Source of the DNA: an uncultured Collinsella sp.
Lineage (GTDB): Bacteria > Actinomycetota > Coriobacteriia > Coriobacteriales > Coriobacteriaceae
NCBI GenBank assembly: GCA_958421035.1
Contig: CATZKS010000041.1
Span: forward strand, 1 to 16,138
Reading direction: 5' to 3'
Length of the DNA stretch: 16,138 bases
Positions 6,754 to 14,471 of this stretch are shown piece by piece. The notes under the pieces are model-generated. The model was not told the origin of the DNA and ran no database searches. It was given only the letters and a program-made list of their open reading frames with translations. A program made the position numbers and the translations under genes. The first letter of the stretch is position 1. Every line of letters begins with the position of its first letter.

Positions 6754-8130
6754 TTAGAGCGTGATGATATCCGAGATATCGAGGGCCCGAGCGTCAGCGG
6801 CATCGTGCGTGGCAAGCAACAGCATGCGGCCGTCGAGCAAGTCGAGCACGACCTCGGCGCATGCGTCGCGCGCAGCGATGTCTAGACCGGTAAAGGGCTC
6901 GTCCAGAATCACTGCGCCGCCCGGGCACAGCAGGGCTCGGGCAATCTCGACGCGACGACGCTGCCCACCCGAGAGCTCAGCCACGCGTGCATGCACATCG
7001 ATCCCCGGTACCAGCAGGCGCAACAGGGCTGCGGCACTCGAGGCATCCACGCGCGCGTCGGCGCACACCAGCACATTATCCAAGGCAGAAGCGTCCTCGA
7101 CCAGGCGCACATCCTGAAACACCATGGAGCACGGTGCGCACTCCCCCGCCGCCAGCGCAAGCAACGTCGACTTGCCCACGCCCGAAGCGCCCATCACACA
7201 GGTGCGTCCACCGGCGGGCACATGAAGCACCAGCCCGTCGAGCGCCGGCGCCCAAGGCGCGCGATCGCCCACGGCAAGCGCAAGCTCCGCTGCAGCACCA
7301 TCGCTCGCAGCCCCTGTACGCCCGCGCAGTCCATGCCCATGCGCCCGCACGGCAGTTCGCCACGCCACGGGCCCCGAAGCCCGCAGCAACCACACCAGCA
7401 CGCGCTCGCATGCCCACGATGCCGCCACGACCAGCACGGTCCACGCCAGCAGGTCAGCCGTCTCGATGAGCAGCTTCGCCTGATAGATGCGCTCGCCCAC
7501 GGTGCCCGTCGCCATGCCGATGAGCTCCGCCGCCACGCCGGCCTTCCAGCTCATGCCGATCACGGCACGCGCGCACGAAAGCACAAACGGCAGGACCTCG
7601 CGCCAGGTATGGGCGCAAAACAGACGCCAACCCCGCACGCCATGCAGATGAAACATCTGCTCCAGCGACTGATCAACCTGCGTCAAACCCTCGACCAGCG
7701 AAAAATACACGCCCGGCAGCGCCATCAAAAAGACCGCGGCGATGCTCACGCGCGCCGACCCCAACCAAATGAGCAGCAGGACCACCACGCAGGCAACCGG
7801 TGTCGCCTTAACAAACGAAAGCGCAGGCGCCACCAAGCGGGCAAACGTCAGCGACCGCACCGAGGCTCCCGCCATCACGACGCCGCACACCGCGGCAAGC
7901 GCCAGCCCGCCCAAGATACGCGCACCCGAGCCTGCCAGAATCGCCCATGTGCCGGCATCGCATACCAGTCGTAGCAACGCCACCACGACAGCGCCCGGCC
8001 CCGGCAAAATCAACGGCTGCGCCACGAGACCCGCCACCAGCACCCACACGGCAAGCCAAAAGGCGGCAACGGCACCTGCTGCCGCCACCGCCTTCATACG
8101 CTCTGCCATTTGTCGAGCAAACGCACGCAC
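6754..8130 (-). CDS. Fused ABC transporter: SsuC/TauC-like permease plus ATPase in one chain
   Basis: This is a 458-residue single-chain ABC importer subunit of the nitrate/sulfonate/taurine type. Residues 1-255 form the inner-membrane permease, with about six hydrophobic segments and an EAA-like region near 186-206. Residues 285-458 are the ATPase: Walker A GASGVGKST (314-322), Q-loop Q339, signature LSGGQ (386-390), Walker B VILDE (407-411) and switch H442. Only 18 residues separate the Walker A lysine from Q339, and the chain ends 16 residues after H442, so the ATPase is compact compared with SsuB. The linker (about 256-283) is Ala/Gly/Arg-rich. The GTG start at 8130 is supported by GGAG 6 nt upstream, overlapping the end of the binding-protein gene. 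Half-transporters presumably dimerise. The ligand is unknown. Confidence 0.87.
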   Translation of the reverse strand: MRAFARQMAERMKAVAAAGAVAAFWLAVWVLVAGLVAQPLILPGPGAVVVALLRLVCDAGTWAILAGSGARILGGLALAAVCGVVMAGASVRSLTFARLVAPALSFVKATPVACVVVLLLIWLGSARVSIAAVFLMALPGVYFSLVEGLTQVDQSLEQMFHLHGVRGWRLFCAHTWREVLPFVLSCARAVIGMSWKAGVAAELIGMATGTVGERIYQAKLLIETADLLAWTVLVVAASWACERVLVWLLRASGPVAWRTAVRAHGHGLRGRTGAASDGAAAELALAVGDRAPWAPALDGLVLHVPAGGRTCVMGASGVGKSTLLALAAGECAPCSMVFQDVRLVEDASALDNVLVCADARVDASSAAALLRLLVPGIDVHARVAELSGGQRRRVEIARALLCPGGAVILDEPFTGLDIAARDACAEVVLDLLDGRMLLLATHDAADARALDISDIITL

Positions 8131-8133
8131 GGG

Positions 8134-9198
8134 CTACTCCATGTAGTAGAAATCGTCAGCCGGGAGCTTGCCGCCCACGGCGCTCGCGTCCGCATCGGCC
8201 AGCACCTGCAGGTACCCACCGAGCGCCGCCTTCATATCCCTCCCCGTCTGGCACACGAGCATGCACCCGGGAATCGCTTTTTCGGCAATCGCGGCGTTAT
8301 CCACGATACCCGCATCGACCACGGCCTGAGCCCAGTCCGCCGGCACCGCGTTCACGTCCTCAACGCTCGCAGCATGGCAGCTCAGGAATTCCGCCACGGC
8401 CTCGGGATGCTCCTCGGCAAAGGCCCGACGCACCACGGTCACGCCCGTCAGCAAACGGGAGCCCGTGTCGCCCGCCAGCTCATCCCACACATCGGTCAGA
8501 CTCACCGGCGCCGACAGCTTGCCTTCGCTCTTTGCGATGGCAGCGGTCTTGAACGGCTCGGGCAGCACGCCCACGGCAGACGGATCGGCAAGCAGCACCG
8601 AGAGCACCTCGGTAGGCTCGCTCTTAAACTCGAGCGCCACCTGACCGGCCAAGCCCGCGCGCTCCAGCAGGTAGTTCATGACGTACTCCGGCGTGGTGCC
8701 CTTGCCCGTCATATAGACGGTATGGCCCGCCAGATCGCCAAACGAGGCCACACTCGCGTTACCCGTCACCACGTTCAGCACGCCCAGCGTGTTGATGTCG
8801 ATGACCTGCACCGCACCCTCAGTCTTGTTGTAGAGTACGCTCGCCACGTTGGCGGGCACCAGGGCGATATCGATATCGTCCTGAATGACCTTGGGCACAA
8901 TCTCATCGGCGGCAGTATTGATCGCAAAGTCGAACTCATTGTCCGTCTCGCCATCGGCTGCCCGGTCCATAAACTGCACCAGACCAATCGAGGTCGGCCC
9001 CTTGAGCGAGGCGACGCGCACCTCGACCGGCTCTGCAGCAGCACCGGCGCCGTCCGTGGCAGCCGAGCCCGCGGCGGACCCGGCACCGGCAGCCCCGCCG
9101 CCACAGCCCGCGAGTGCAAGCGACAGCGCACCCGCGGCAAGCGCCGAGGCAAACCCCCGGCGCGACAGCTCAAAATCAAACGCGCGCATCGCTAGCAC
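8134..9198 (-). CDS. ABC transporter substrate-binding lipoprotein (NMT1/SsuA-like)
   Basis: This is a 354-residue extracytoplasmic binding protein of the nitrate/sulfonate/thiamine-precursor class. The N-terminus has a twin-arginine-like SRRGFA (12-17), a hydrophobic stretch, and a lipobox LALAGC with C32 as the probable lipidated cysteine. An Ala/Gly-rich spacer (33-55) follows. The mature part starts at VEVRVASLKGPTSIGL and contains the family's DIALVPANVASVLYN and GHTVYMTGKGTTPEY segments. The GTG start at 9198 has GAGG 4 nt upstream and overlaps the hydrogenase stop codon (GTGCTAG). An ATG at 9189 is a possible alternative with poorer spacing. The fused permease-ATPase gene begins 3 nt downstream. 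Family is clear; the transported compound cannot be read from the sequence. Confidence 0.86.
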   Translation of the reverse strand: MLAMRAFDFELSRRGFASALAAGALSLALAGCGGGAAGAGSAAGSAATDGAGAAAEPVEVRVASLKGPTSIGLVQFMDRAADGETDNEFDFAINTAADEIVPKVIQDDIDIALVPANVASVLYNKTEGAVQVIDINTLGVLNVVTGNASVASFGDLAGHTVYMTGKGTTPEYVMNYLLERAGLAGQVALEFKSEPTEVLSVLLADPSAVGVLPEPFKTAAIAKSEGKLSAPVSLTDVWDELAGDTGSRLLTGVTVVRRAFAEEHPEAVAEFLSCHAASVEDVNAVPADWAQAVVDAGIVDNAAIAEKAIPGCMLVCQTGRDMKAALGGYLQVLADADASAVGGKLPADDFYYME

Positions 9199-11003
9199 GT
9201 CCCCTCGTTAGGCATCGTCCATGCGTGATGGTCGGTATGCAGCAGATCCTCAGCCAGCGACGAGAGCGGCTCGCCCAAGAACTCGCGGTAGCACGCCTGG
9301 ACATCGGGATTCTCGTGCGAGAAACGAATGTCCGCAGCGGCATCCAGGCCCCAGAGCACCTGGCCACGCTCGGCTGCCAGCTCGCAGCCGTCGTGGATGG
9401 GCTGACCGCCGCCACCGACGCAGCCGCCCGGGCACGCCATAACCTCAACGAAGTCATAGCTCACGCGGCCGTCGCGAATCGCGTCGAGCAGACGGGCAGC
9501 GTTGCCCAGCCCGTGTGCCACGGCGACGCGCACCTTGGTGCCATCGATATCGGCCACGGCCTCCTTCCAGCCGTCCAGGCCGCGCACATCGGTAAAGAAG
9601 TCGGCGTCGGGGTTCTTGCCCGTCACCAGGTAATAGGCCGAGCGCACGGCGGCCTCCATCACGCCGCCCGTGGCGCCAAAGATCACACCCGCACCCGTGC
9701 CAAAGCCCAGCGGCGTATCGAGCGGCTCCTCAACTAGCGTATCCACGCTCACGTGGCTCACGCGGACCATGCGCACCATCTCGCGCACCGTCAGCGCAAC
9801 GTCCACATCGGGCGTGCCGCCCTCGCCCACCATGCTCGGCAGCGCGCACTCGGCCTTCTTGGCCGTGCACGGCATCACGGACACCACAAACAGGCGCTCG
9901 GGCTCCACGCCCAGCACCTTGGCGTAGTAGGTCTTGGCGATGGCGCCGAACATCTGCTGCGGCGACTTGGACGTGGACAGGCTGTCGACAAACTCGGGGT
10001 AACGCGCCTTCACAAAGCGTACCCAGCCCGGGCAGCAGCTCGTGAACATGGGCCAGCTGCGGCTGTCGCCCTCGCCCTTGGCGGCCTCGCCCAGGCGCTT
10101 GAGCAGCTCGGAGCCCTCTTCCATAATGGTGAGGTCGGCCGAGAAATCAGTATCGAACACGTACTCAAAGCCAACGCGGCGCAGCGCGCAGGCCAGGCGC
10201 TCAACGGTTGCCTCCTCGCGCGAAATGCCGAGTTCCTCGCCCCAGGCGCTACGCACGGCCGGCGCAATCTGCACCAGCACGATCTTGTCGGGATCGGCGA
10301 GAGCATCGAACACGGTCTCGGTATCGTCGCGCTCGCGCAGCGCGCCCGTCGGGCAATGCGTGATGCACTGGCCGCACGCGACGCAATCGGTCTTGCCGAT
10401 CGGCACGCGCCCGCGGGTGCCCACGGCGGTATGCGTGGCGCGGTTGGTCAGGTCCCAAATCCCTAGCCCCTGCACGCTCTCGCACACCTTGATACAGCGC
10501 ATGCATTTAATGCACTTGTCGTTTTCGCGGATGATGGGAAAATCGAAATCCCAGCCCTCGCCCGCCAAATGCCTTTGATACGGCAGATAAAAAAAACCCA
10601 GGTCGTTGGCGATGGTCTGTAGGTTGCAGTTGCCGCTGCGCACGCAGCTCGTGCACTGCGAATCGTGCTGGGACAGCAGCAGCTGCACGTTGGTGCGACG
10701 GGCCTCGCGAGCCTTGGGGCTGTTGGTGTGGACCACCATGCCGTCGAGCACGTAGTTGTTGCAGGCGGCAACCAGCTGATCGCAGCCCTCGACTTCGACC
10801 ACGCACACGCGGCAGCCGCCGATCTCGTTTAGATCGCGCAGGTAGCACAGGGTGGGAATCTGGATACCGACGGACTTGGCCGCGTCCAGGATCGTGGTGT
10901 GCTCGGGTACCACGACCTCGCAATTATCGATAGTGAGCTTGACCATATTGAGTGCTCCGCTTTCGGTGTTGTCGCTGACAGTGGGGTTGTTGAGCTCTAC
11001 CAT
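9192..11003 (-). CDS. hydA: [FeFe] hydrogenase catalytic subunit, group A, multi-cluster
   Basis: This 603-residue iron-only hydrogenase reduces protons to H2 or oxidises H2. A [2Fe-2S] domain has C53, C64, C67 and C81. The His/Cys [4Fe-4S] site is H113, C117, C120 and C126. Two ferredoxin clusters use C164, C167, C170, C174 and C207, C210, C213, C217. The H-cluster motifs are intact: L1 TSCCPGW (C323 proton-shuttle position, C324 ligand), L2 MPCTAKKAE (C379) and L3 EVMACPGGCVGGGGQP (C524, C528). The ATG at 11003 has AGGAG upstream and overlaps the preceding stop by 7 nt (ATGGTAG). A second ATG at 10946, with GGAG 8 nt upstream, starts exactly at the [2Fe-2S] domain. The maturases HydEFG are not in the window. 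The partner is the flavin oxidoreductase encoded just upstream. Confidence 0.96.
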   Translation of the reverse strand: MVELNNPTVSDNTESGALNMVKLTIDNCEVVVPEHTTILDAAKSVGIQIPTLCYLRDLNEIGGCRVCVVEVEGCDQLVAACNNYVLDGMVVHTNSPKAREARRTNVQLLLSQHDSQCTSCVRSGNCNLQTIANDLGFFYLPYQRHLAGEGWDFDFPIIRENDKCIKCMRCIKVCESVQGLGIWDLTNRATHTAVGTRGRVPIGKTDCVACGQCITHCPTGALRERDDTETVFDALADPDKIVLVQIAPAVRSAWGEELGISREEATVERLACALRRVGFEYVFDTDFSADLTIMEEGSELLKRLGEAAKGEGDSRSWPMFTSCCPGWVRFVKARYPEFVDSLSTSKSPQQMFGAIAKTYYAKVLGVEPERLFVVSVMPCTAKKAECALPSMVGEGGTPDVDVALTVREMVRMVRVSHVSVDTLVEEPLDTPLGFGTGAGVIFGATGGVMEAAVRSAYYLVTGKNPDADFFTDVRGLDGWKEAVADIDGTKVRVAVAHGLGNAARLLDAIRDGRVSYDFVEVMACPGGCVGGGGQPIHDGCELAAERGQVLWGLDAAADIRFSHENPDVQACYREFLGEPLSSLAEDLLHTDHHAWTMPNEGTC

Positions 11004-12829
11004 TCCAGGCTCCTCCCTCCGCGGAACGCGCCAAAGCCAAAGTGGTCGCAACGCAGGCAGCGGCTTGCCTCCTGGCGCGCCTCCTCCTCGGTAAGGCCCT
11101 GCTCGACCAGATTCCAATCGTGAATACGCTCGCCGGCCTCGCGCTCACCCAGCTCGCAGCGGCCGCACTCGTGCTTGCCCTTAAACTGCACGGTCGGCAG
11201 CTCCACGTCGAGCTTGATCTTGTGGTCGAAGCCCAGGTAGCGGTCGATATTTGCCGAAGCCACGCGGCCAGCGTTGATGGCACGGATGACGGTGGCGGGA
11301 CCGGTCTGGCAGTCGCCGCCGCTAAAGAGGCCGTCGAAGTTGGGCACGGCACCGTCCGAATCGGTGACCACGCAGCCCCACTTGCAGGCAATGCCCACCT
11401 CCGCAAACGGTTTGGAATCGATGTCTTGGCCAATGGCGACGAACACACGCTCGCAGGGGATGACGCGCTCGGGCGTGGCGGCGGCACGCGGAGCCGGACG
11501 ACCGCGACGGGGCTCGCCGATAATCTGCGGCTGCACGCGCAGGCCGCTCACGCGACCGTCCTCGCCCGTCTCGATGGCGAGCGGGGCCGTCAGCTCCAGC
11601 ACCTCACAGCCCTCGGCCTGGGCACCGGCAATCTCGGCGTCCTGGGCCGTCATATCGCAGATGCGACGGCGGTAGACGATGCTTACCTTTTCGGCACCGC
11701 AGCGCACGGCGGAGCGTGCCACGTCCATGGCAACGTTGCCGCCGCCGATGACGCACACGCGCTGGCCGCTCAGGTCGGGCAGCTCGTCATCGCCGATGGC
11801 GCGCAGCATCTTGACGGCCGATTCCACGCCGGGCGCCTCTTCACCCGGAAGGCCGAGCTTCTTGTCACTGTGGGCACCGATGGCCAGGTAGACGGCATCG
11901 AACTCGTCGCGCAGACGGGCGAGCTCCTCGCCGCTCACGGAGTGGTCGAGCTCCACGTCGATGCCGGCGCTCAAGATCCAGTCGATCTCGGCCTGCAGGC
12001 GCTCGCGCGGCAGACGATAGCTGGGGATGCCGTAGCGCAGCATGCCGCCCAAGTGGTGGCGCTGCTCAAAAATGGTCACCTTGTGGCCCATCACGGCCAG
12101 GTAGTAGGCACAGGAAAGGCCGGCCGGGCCGCCGCCGATCACGGCGACGCGCTTACCGGTGTTGTCCACTACATGTGGCTTGTGGTCGTTGAGGTCGCTA
12201 TGCTCAACGGCAAAACGCTTGAGGGCGAGGATGTTCATGGGGTCGTCGACCATGCCACGGCGGCAATGCATCTCGCAGGGATGCTCGCACACCAGACCAC
12301 AGACGAGCGGTAGCGGGTTGTTCTTGCGGATGACCTTGACGGCGTCGGCATAACGGCCTGCCTCGACGAGCGAGATGTAACCAGGAATGTCGACGTGCGC
12401 CGGGCAGCCCGAGACACACGGGACGCGAGCCTCGCGGTCAAAGCCGCAGGAGTGCTCGCGGATGTGGTGCTCAAAATCGTCGCGGAAGCCGCGAATGGCC
12501 GTGAGTGCCATGGCGCCAGCTTCGTAGCCGATGGCGCAGTCGCTCGAAAGGTAGATGGTGCGGGCCGTGCGCTCAATCAAGTTGAGCGTGGACTCGTCGG
12601 CGCGGCCCTCGAGCACATCGGCGAGCTGGTAGCTCAGCGCGCTTAGGCCCACGCGGCAGGGCGTGCACTTGCCGCAGCTCTGGGTGGAGCACAGGTTGAC
12701 GAGCGCCGCCGTAAACTCGACGGGGCACGGGGCGAGCGAACTCACCGCCAGACGACGTCCGAGTGCATCGTGCAGGTCGTCCATGACGGCCTGAGCGTGG
12801 CTGCGTTCCATTACGTGCAGTCGAGCCAT
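10997..12829 (-). CDS. NuoF C-terminal stub fused to GltD/NfnB-like NAD(P)H flavin oxidoreductase
   Basis: This is a 610-residue electron-transfer partner of the hydrogenase. Residues 35-125 match only the C-terminal iron-sulfur part of NuoF: C52, C55, C58 in CGKCTPCRVGL, and C98 in SSDCAIGYEAG. The FMN/NADH fold that normally precedes it is absent. Residues 130-205 resemble the GltD/DPD double-cluster domain, with C138, C142, C177, C181, C185 and C189. An FAD Rossmann motif GGGPAG is at 232-237, an NAD(P) site GGGNVAMD at 362-369, and GGDCQTGPATVIRAINAG (504-521) closes the FAD domain. Two CxxC pairs (C555/C558, C591/C594) end the protein. The ATG at 12829 has GAGGGG 5 nt upstream; an in-frame GTG at 12844 overlaps that site. 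The order matches glutamate-synthase-linked (A2) hydrogenases. Electron donor specificity is inferred. Confidence 0.88.
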   Translation of the reverse strand: MARLHVMERSHAQAVMDDLHDALGRRLAVSSLAPCPVEFTAALVNLCSTQSCGKCTPCRVGLSALSYQLADVLEGRADESTLNLIERTARTIYLSSDCAIGYEAGAMALTAIRGFRDDFEHHIREHSCGFDREARVPCVSGCPAHVDIPGYISLVEAGRYADAVKVIRKNNPLPLVCGLVCEHPCEMHCRRGMVDDPMNILALKRFAVEHSDLNDHKPHVVDNTGKRVAVIGGGPAGLSCAYYLAVMGHKVTIFEQRHHLGGMLRYGIPSYRLPRERLQAEIDWILSAGIDVELDHSVSGEELARLRDEFDAVYLAIGAHSDKKLGLPGEEAPGVESAVKMLRAIGDDELPDLSGQRVCVIGGGNVAMDVARSAVRCGAEKVSIVYRRRICDMTAQDAEIAGAQAEGCEVLELTAPLAIETGEDGRVSGLRVQPQIIGEPRRGRPAPRAAATPERVIPCERVFVAIGQDIDSKPFAEVGIACKWGCVVTDSDGAVPNFDGLFSGGDCQTGPATVIRAINAGRVASANIDRYLGFDHKIKLDVELPTVQFKGKHECGRCELGEREAGERIHDWNLVEQGLTEEEARQEASRCLRCDHFGFGAFRGGRSLEW

Positions 12830-12850
12830 AAGATCCCCTCTCACATGGCA

Positions 12851-12870
12851 GCCCGGAGGCGAGGCCGGGC
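12851..12870 (-). promoter_or_regulatory. Leader hairpin just upstream of the hydrogenase operon ribosome site
   Basis: GCCCGG (12851-12856) and CCGGGC (12865-12870) form a perfect 6-bp stem with an 8-nt loop. On the transcript the loop reads CCUCGCCU, which could pair with the GAGGGG ribosome site downstream. This may be a translational control element, or chance in GC-rich DNA. Confidence 0.3.
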
Positions 12871-12893
12871 GAAATTGCTACACGCACAACACT

Positions 12894-12914
12894 GACCTAA
12901 AAAGTTGTTAGGTC
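12894..12914. promoter_or_regulatory. 21-bp near-perfect palindrome in the hydrogenase operon leader
   Basis: On the minus strand, arms GACCTAACAA and TTTTTAGGTC flank a single central base and match at 9 of 10 positions. The element lies 65 nt before the start codon, downstream of the predicted promoter. It fits a dimeric regulator's operator or a short RNA hairpin. It does not match the Rex or FNR consensus as I know them. Confidence 0.5.
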
Positions 12915-12944
12915 TCCACGCAGTTCGGCAGGCGGTATGAAATG

Positions 12945-12960
12945 TCACCATCAGCGGTGA
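12945..12960. promoter_or_regulatory. Dyad TCACC-N6-GGTGA at the predicted transcription start
   Basis: A perfect 5-bp inverted repeat with a 6-nt spacer lies about 9-24 nt downstream of the predicted -10. A repressor site at the transcription start would sit here. It is short, so chance is possible. Confidence 0.35.
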
Positions 12961-12968
12961 AAATGAAC

Positions 12969-12998
12969 ATTATCGCAGATAAATGCCATATTTGATAA
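12969..12998 (-). promoter_or_regulatory. Predicted promoter of the hydrogenase operon
   Basis: On the minus strand a -10-like GATAAT (12969-12974) lies 18 nt from a -35-like TTATCA (12993-12998). It sits in the only AT-rich part of the space between the alpha-glucoside terminator and the operon. It would give a leader of about 130 nt. Confidence 0.4.
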
Positions 12999-13015
12999 AA
13001 CGCGTTACCAAACGA

Positions 13016-13053
13016 CAATGCCCCGCCCACGCAATCACGTGGGCGGGGCATTG
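13016..13053 (-). terminator. Strong terminator of the alpha-glucoside operon
   Basis: A perfect 16-bp stem (13016-13031 with 13038-13053, containing GCCCCGCCCACG) encloses a 6-nt loop. It lies 33 nt after the stop of the GH4 gene. The sequence after it on the minus strand is only moderately T-rich (TCGTTTGG). It insulates the hydrogenase operon from the alpha-glucoside operon. Confidence 0.8.
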
Positions 13054-13085
13054 CTTCAGGCATGCGGCCAGCGACCCTGTTGCTT

Positions 13086-14468
13086 TTACTTAAGCTCGGG
13101 CCAGTAACCCTTGTTGGCCTCGATCATGTCGTCGAGAACCTCCTTGGCGACCTTCATCGACGGCACGGTCTTGTTGAGCGTAAAGGCCTTAAGCGCCTTC
13201 TCGTACGAACCCTCGATCGTAGCCTCGACAATGAGCTTCTCGGAGTTCAGCTGCTGCATCATGAGGCCCTGCTGGAACAGCGGAATGTTGTCGCGGCTGA
13301 TGACCTCGGGGCCGTTCTTGCCAATGTAGGCAGGCAGCTCGACCATAGCGTCGTAGGGCATGTTGGGGATGGCGCCCTTGTTCTCGCAAATGACCAGGAA
13401 GCGCTGCTTGGTGTCGTTCTTCAGAGCGATAGCCAGATCGGCAATCCAGTCGCCGTGGCTGCCCGCATAGAACGTGCTCTCGTCGATCTCGCCCGTCTTC
13501 TCGTAATGGTCGATACCATCAAAGAGGTTCTTCTCACGCGTCTCCTCAACCTCGTTAGCACGGGTGCGCTCGGGGTTGGAGTGCTCGACGAACTCCTTCT
13601 GCTGCAGGTAGTAGTTCAGATACGTGTTGGGCAGGTACTCCGGGAAGCACTCCATGATCTCGTACTCGCCCTTCCAGACGTAGTACCAGCTGCCCTTGGT
13701 GTGGCGGTTCTGCTCGGGGTGCTCGTCGACGGCCTCCTCGGGCTTCTTTGCCATGAGCGAGCCCATGCCCTTGAGGTAAGAGTCGGGCAGCAGAATCTCA
13801 TGCTCCTTGATGTACTCGCGCAGCTGCGGGAGCACCTCCTCGCCCTTGTGGCGGATCGAGGTGAACCAACCAAAGTGGTTGAGGCCAAAGTAATCGTACT
13901 CGACATCCTTCTTGTCGATATCGAGCGCGGCGCAAACCACGTCGATGATCGCGATCGGCATGTCGCAGATGTTGATGATACGAGCGTTGGGACGCAGCAC
14001 GCGGCAGCCCTCGGAGACGATAGCGGCAGGGTTGGAGTAGTTGAGAATCCAGTAGTCCTTCTTGGCGTACTTCTCAACGTCATCGATCAGCTCGACCATG
14101 GGGAAGATGGTGCGCATGCCGTAGGCAAGGCCGCCGCAACCGCAAGTCTCCTGACCCACGCAGCCGTGACGCAGCGGAATCTTCTCGTCCTGCTCGCGCA
14201 TGGCGTAGCCGCCCACGCGCATCTGGGCAAACACGAAGCTCGCGTCGGTAAAAGCCGTCTTTTTGTCGGTGGTCACCGTGAGCTTGATGTCCAGGCCGAG
14301 GTCCTCGTGCAAAATCCAGTCCACGAGCACGCCGATCTTGCGCTGGCGCTCCTCGTTGATGTCGTACAGACGAATCTCGTCAACGTCGAGCTCGTCCTTG
14401 CGCAGGGCGATGGACTTGACGATGCCGGGGGTAAAGGTGGATCCGCCACCACACAGAGTAATGATCAT
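13086..14468 (-). CDS. GH4 6-phospho-alpha-glucosidase
   Basis: This is a 460-residue cytoplasmic family 4 glycosidase that uses NAD+ and a divalent metal to hydrolyse phosphorylated alpha-glucosides such as maltose-6-phosphate, releasing glucose-6-phosphate. The N-terminal GGGSTFTPGIV (7-17) is the dinucleotide site. NYSNPAA (143-149) and GLNHFGWF (195-202) are family signatures. NICDMP (166-171) gives the metal-site cysteine C168 and D169; the CDMP form is the one known for GlvA/AglB-type 6-phospho-alpha-glucosidases. H198 is the matching metal histidine. GQETCGCGG (105-113) has cysteine where I expect proline. Length is typical. The ATG at 14468 has AAGGAG upstream, inside the last codons of the PTS gene, with a 3-nt gap. 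It is the second gene of the operon. Confidence 0.94.
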   Translation of the reverse strand: MIITLCGGGSTFTPGIVKSIALRKDELDVDEIRLYDINEERQRKIGVLVDWILHEDLGLDIKLTVTTDKKTAFTDASFVFAQMRVGGYAMREQDEKIPLRHGCVGQETCGCGGLAYGMRTIFPMVELIDDVEKYAKKDYWILNYSNPAAIVSEGCRVLRPNARIINICDMPIAIIDVVCAALDIDKKDVEYDYFGLNHFGWFTSIRHKGEEVLPQLREYIKEHEILLPDSYLKGMGSLMAKKPEEAVDEHPEQNRHTKGSWYYVWKGEYEIMECFPEYLPNTYLNYYLQQKEFVEHSNPERTRANEVEETREKNLFDGIDHYEKTGEIDESTFYAGSHGDWIADLAIALKNDTKQRFLVICENKGAIPNMPYDAMVELPAYIGKNGPEVISRDNIPLFQQGLMMQQLNSEKLIVEATIEGSYEKALKAFTLNKTVPSMKVAKEVLDDMIEANKGYWPELK

Positions 14469-14471
14469 TGT

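Noticed and set aside
6991..7974. Plus-strand open frame (327 codons) opposite the ABC fusion gene
   Set aside because: The translation is Arg/Gln/His-rich without domains, and the opposite strand carries all ABC motifs.
8110..9195. Plus-strand open frame (361 codons) opposite the binding-protein gene
   Set aside because: It is a shadow of a clear lipoprotein gene, with an Arg/His-rich translation and no family features.
11004..11117. Upstream extension of hydA
   Set aside because: It overlaps the end of the upstream gene, where C591/C594 and the last residues are coded, and has no ribosome site of its own; the AGGAG site supports 11003.
11042..12313. Long plus-strand open frame (423 codons) opposite the flavin oxidoreductase
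   Set aside because: It is antisense to a gene with intact cofactor motifs, and its translation is low-complexity Ala/His/Leu-rich with no recognisable domain. Such frames are common in high-GC DNA.
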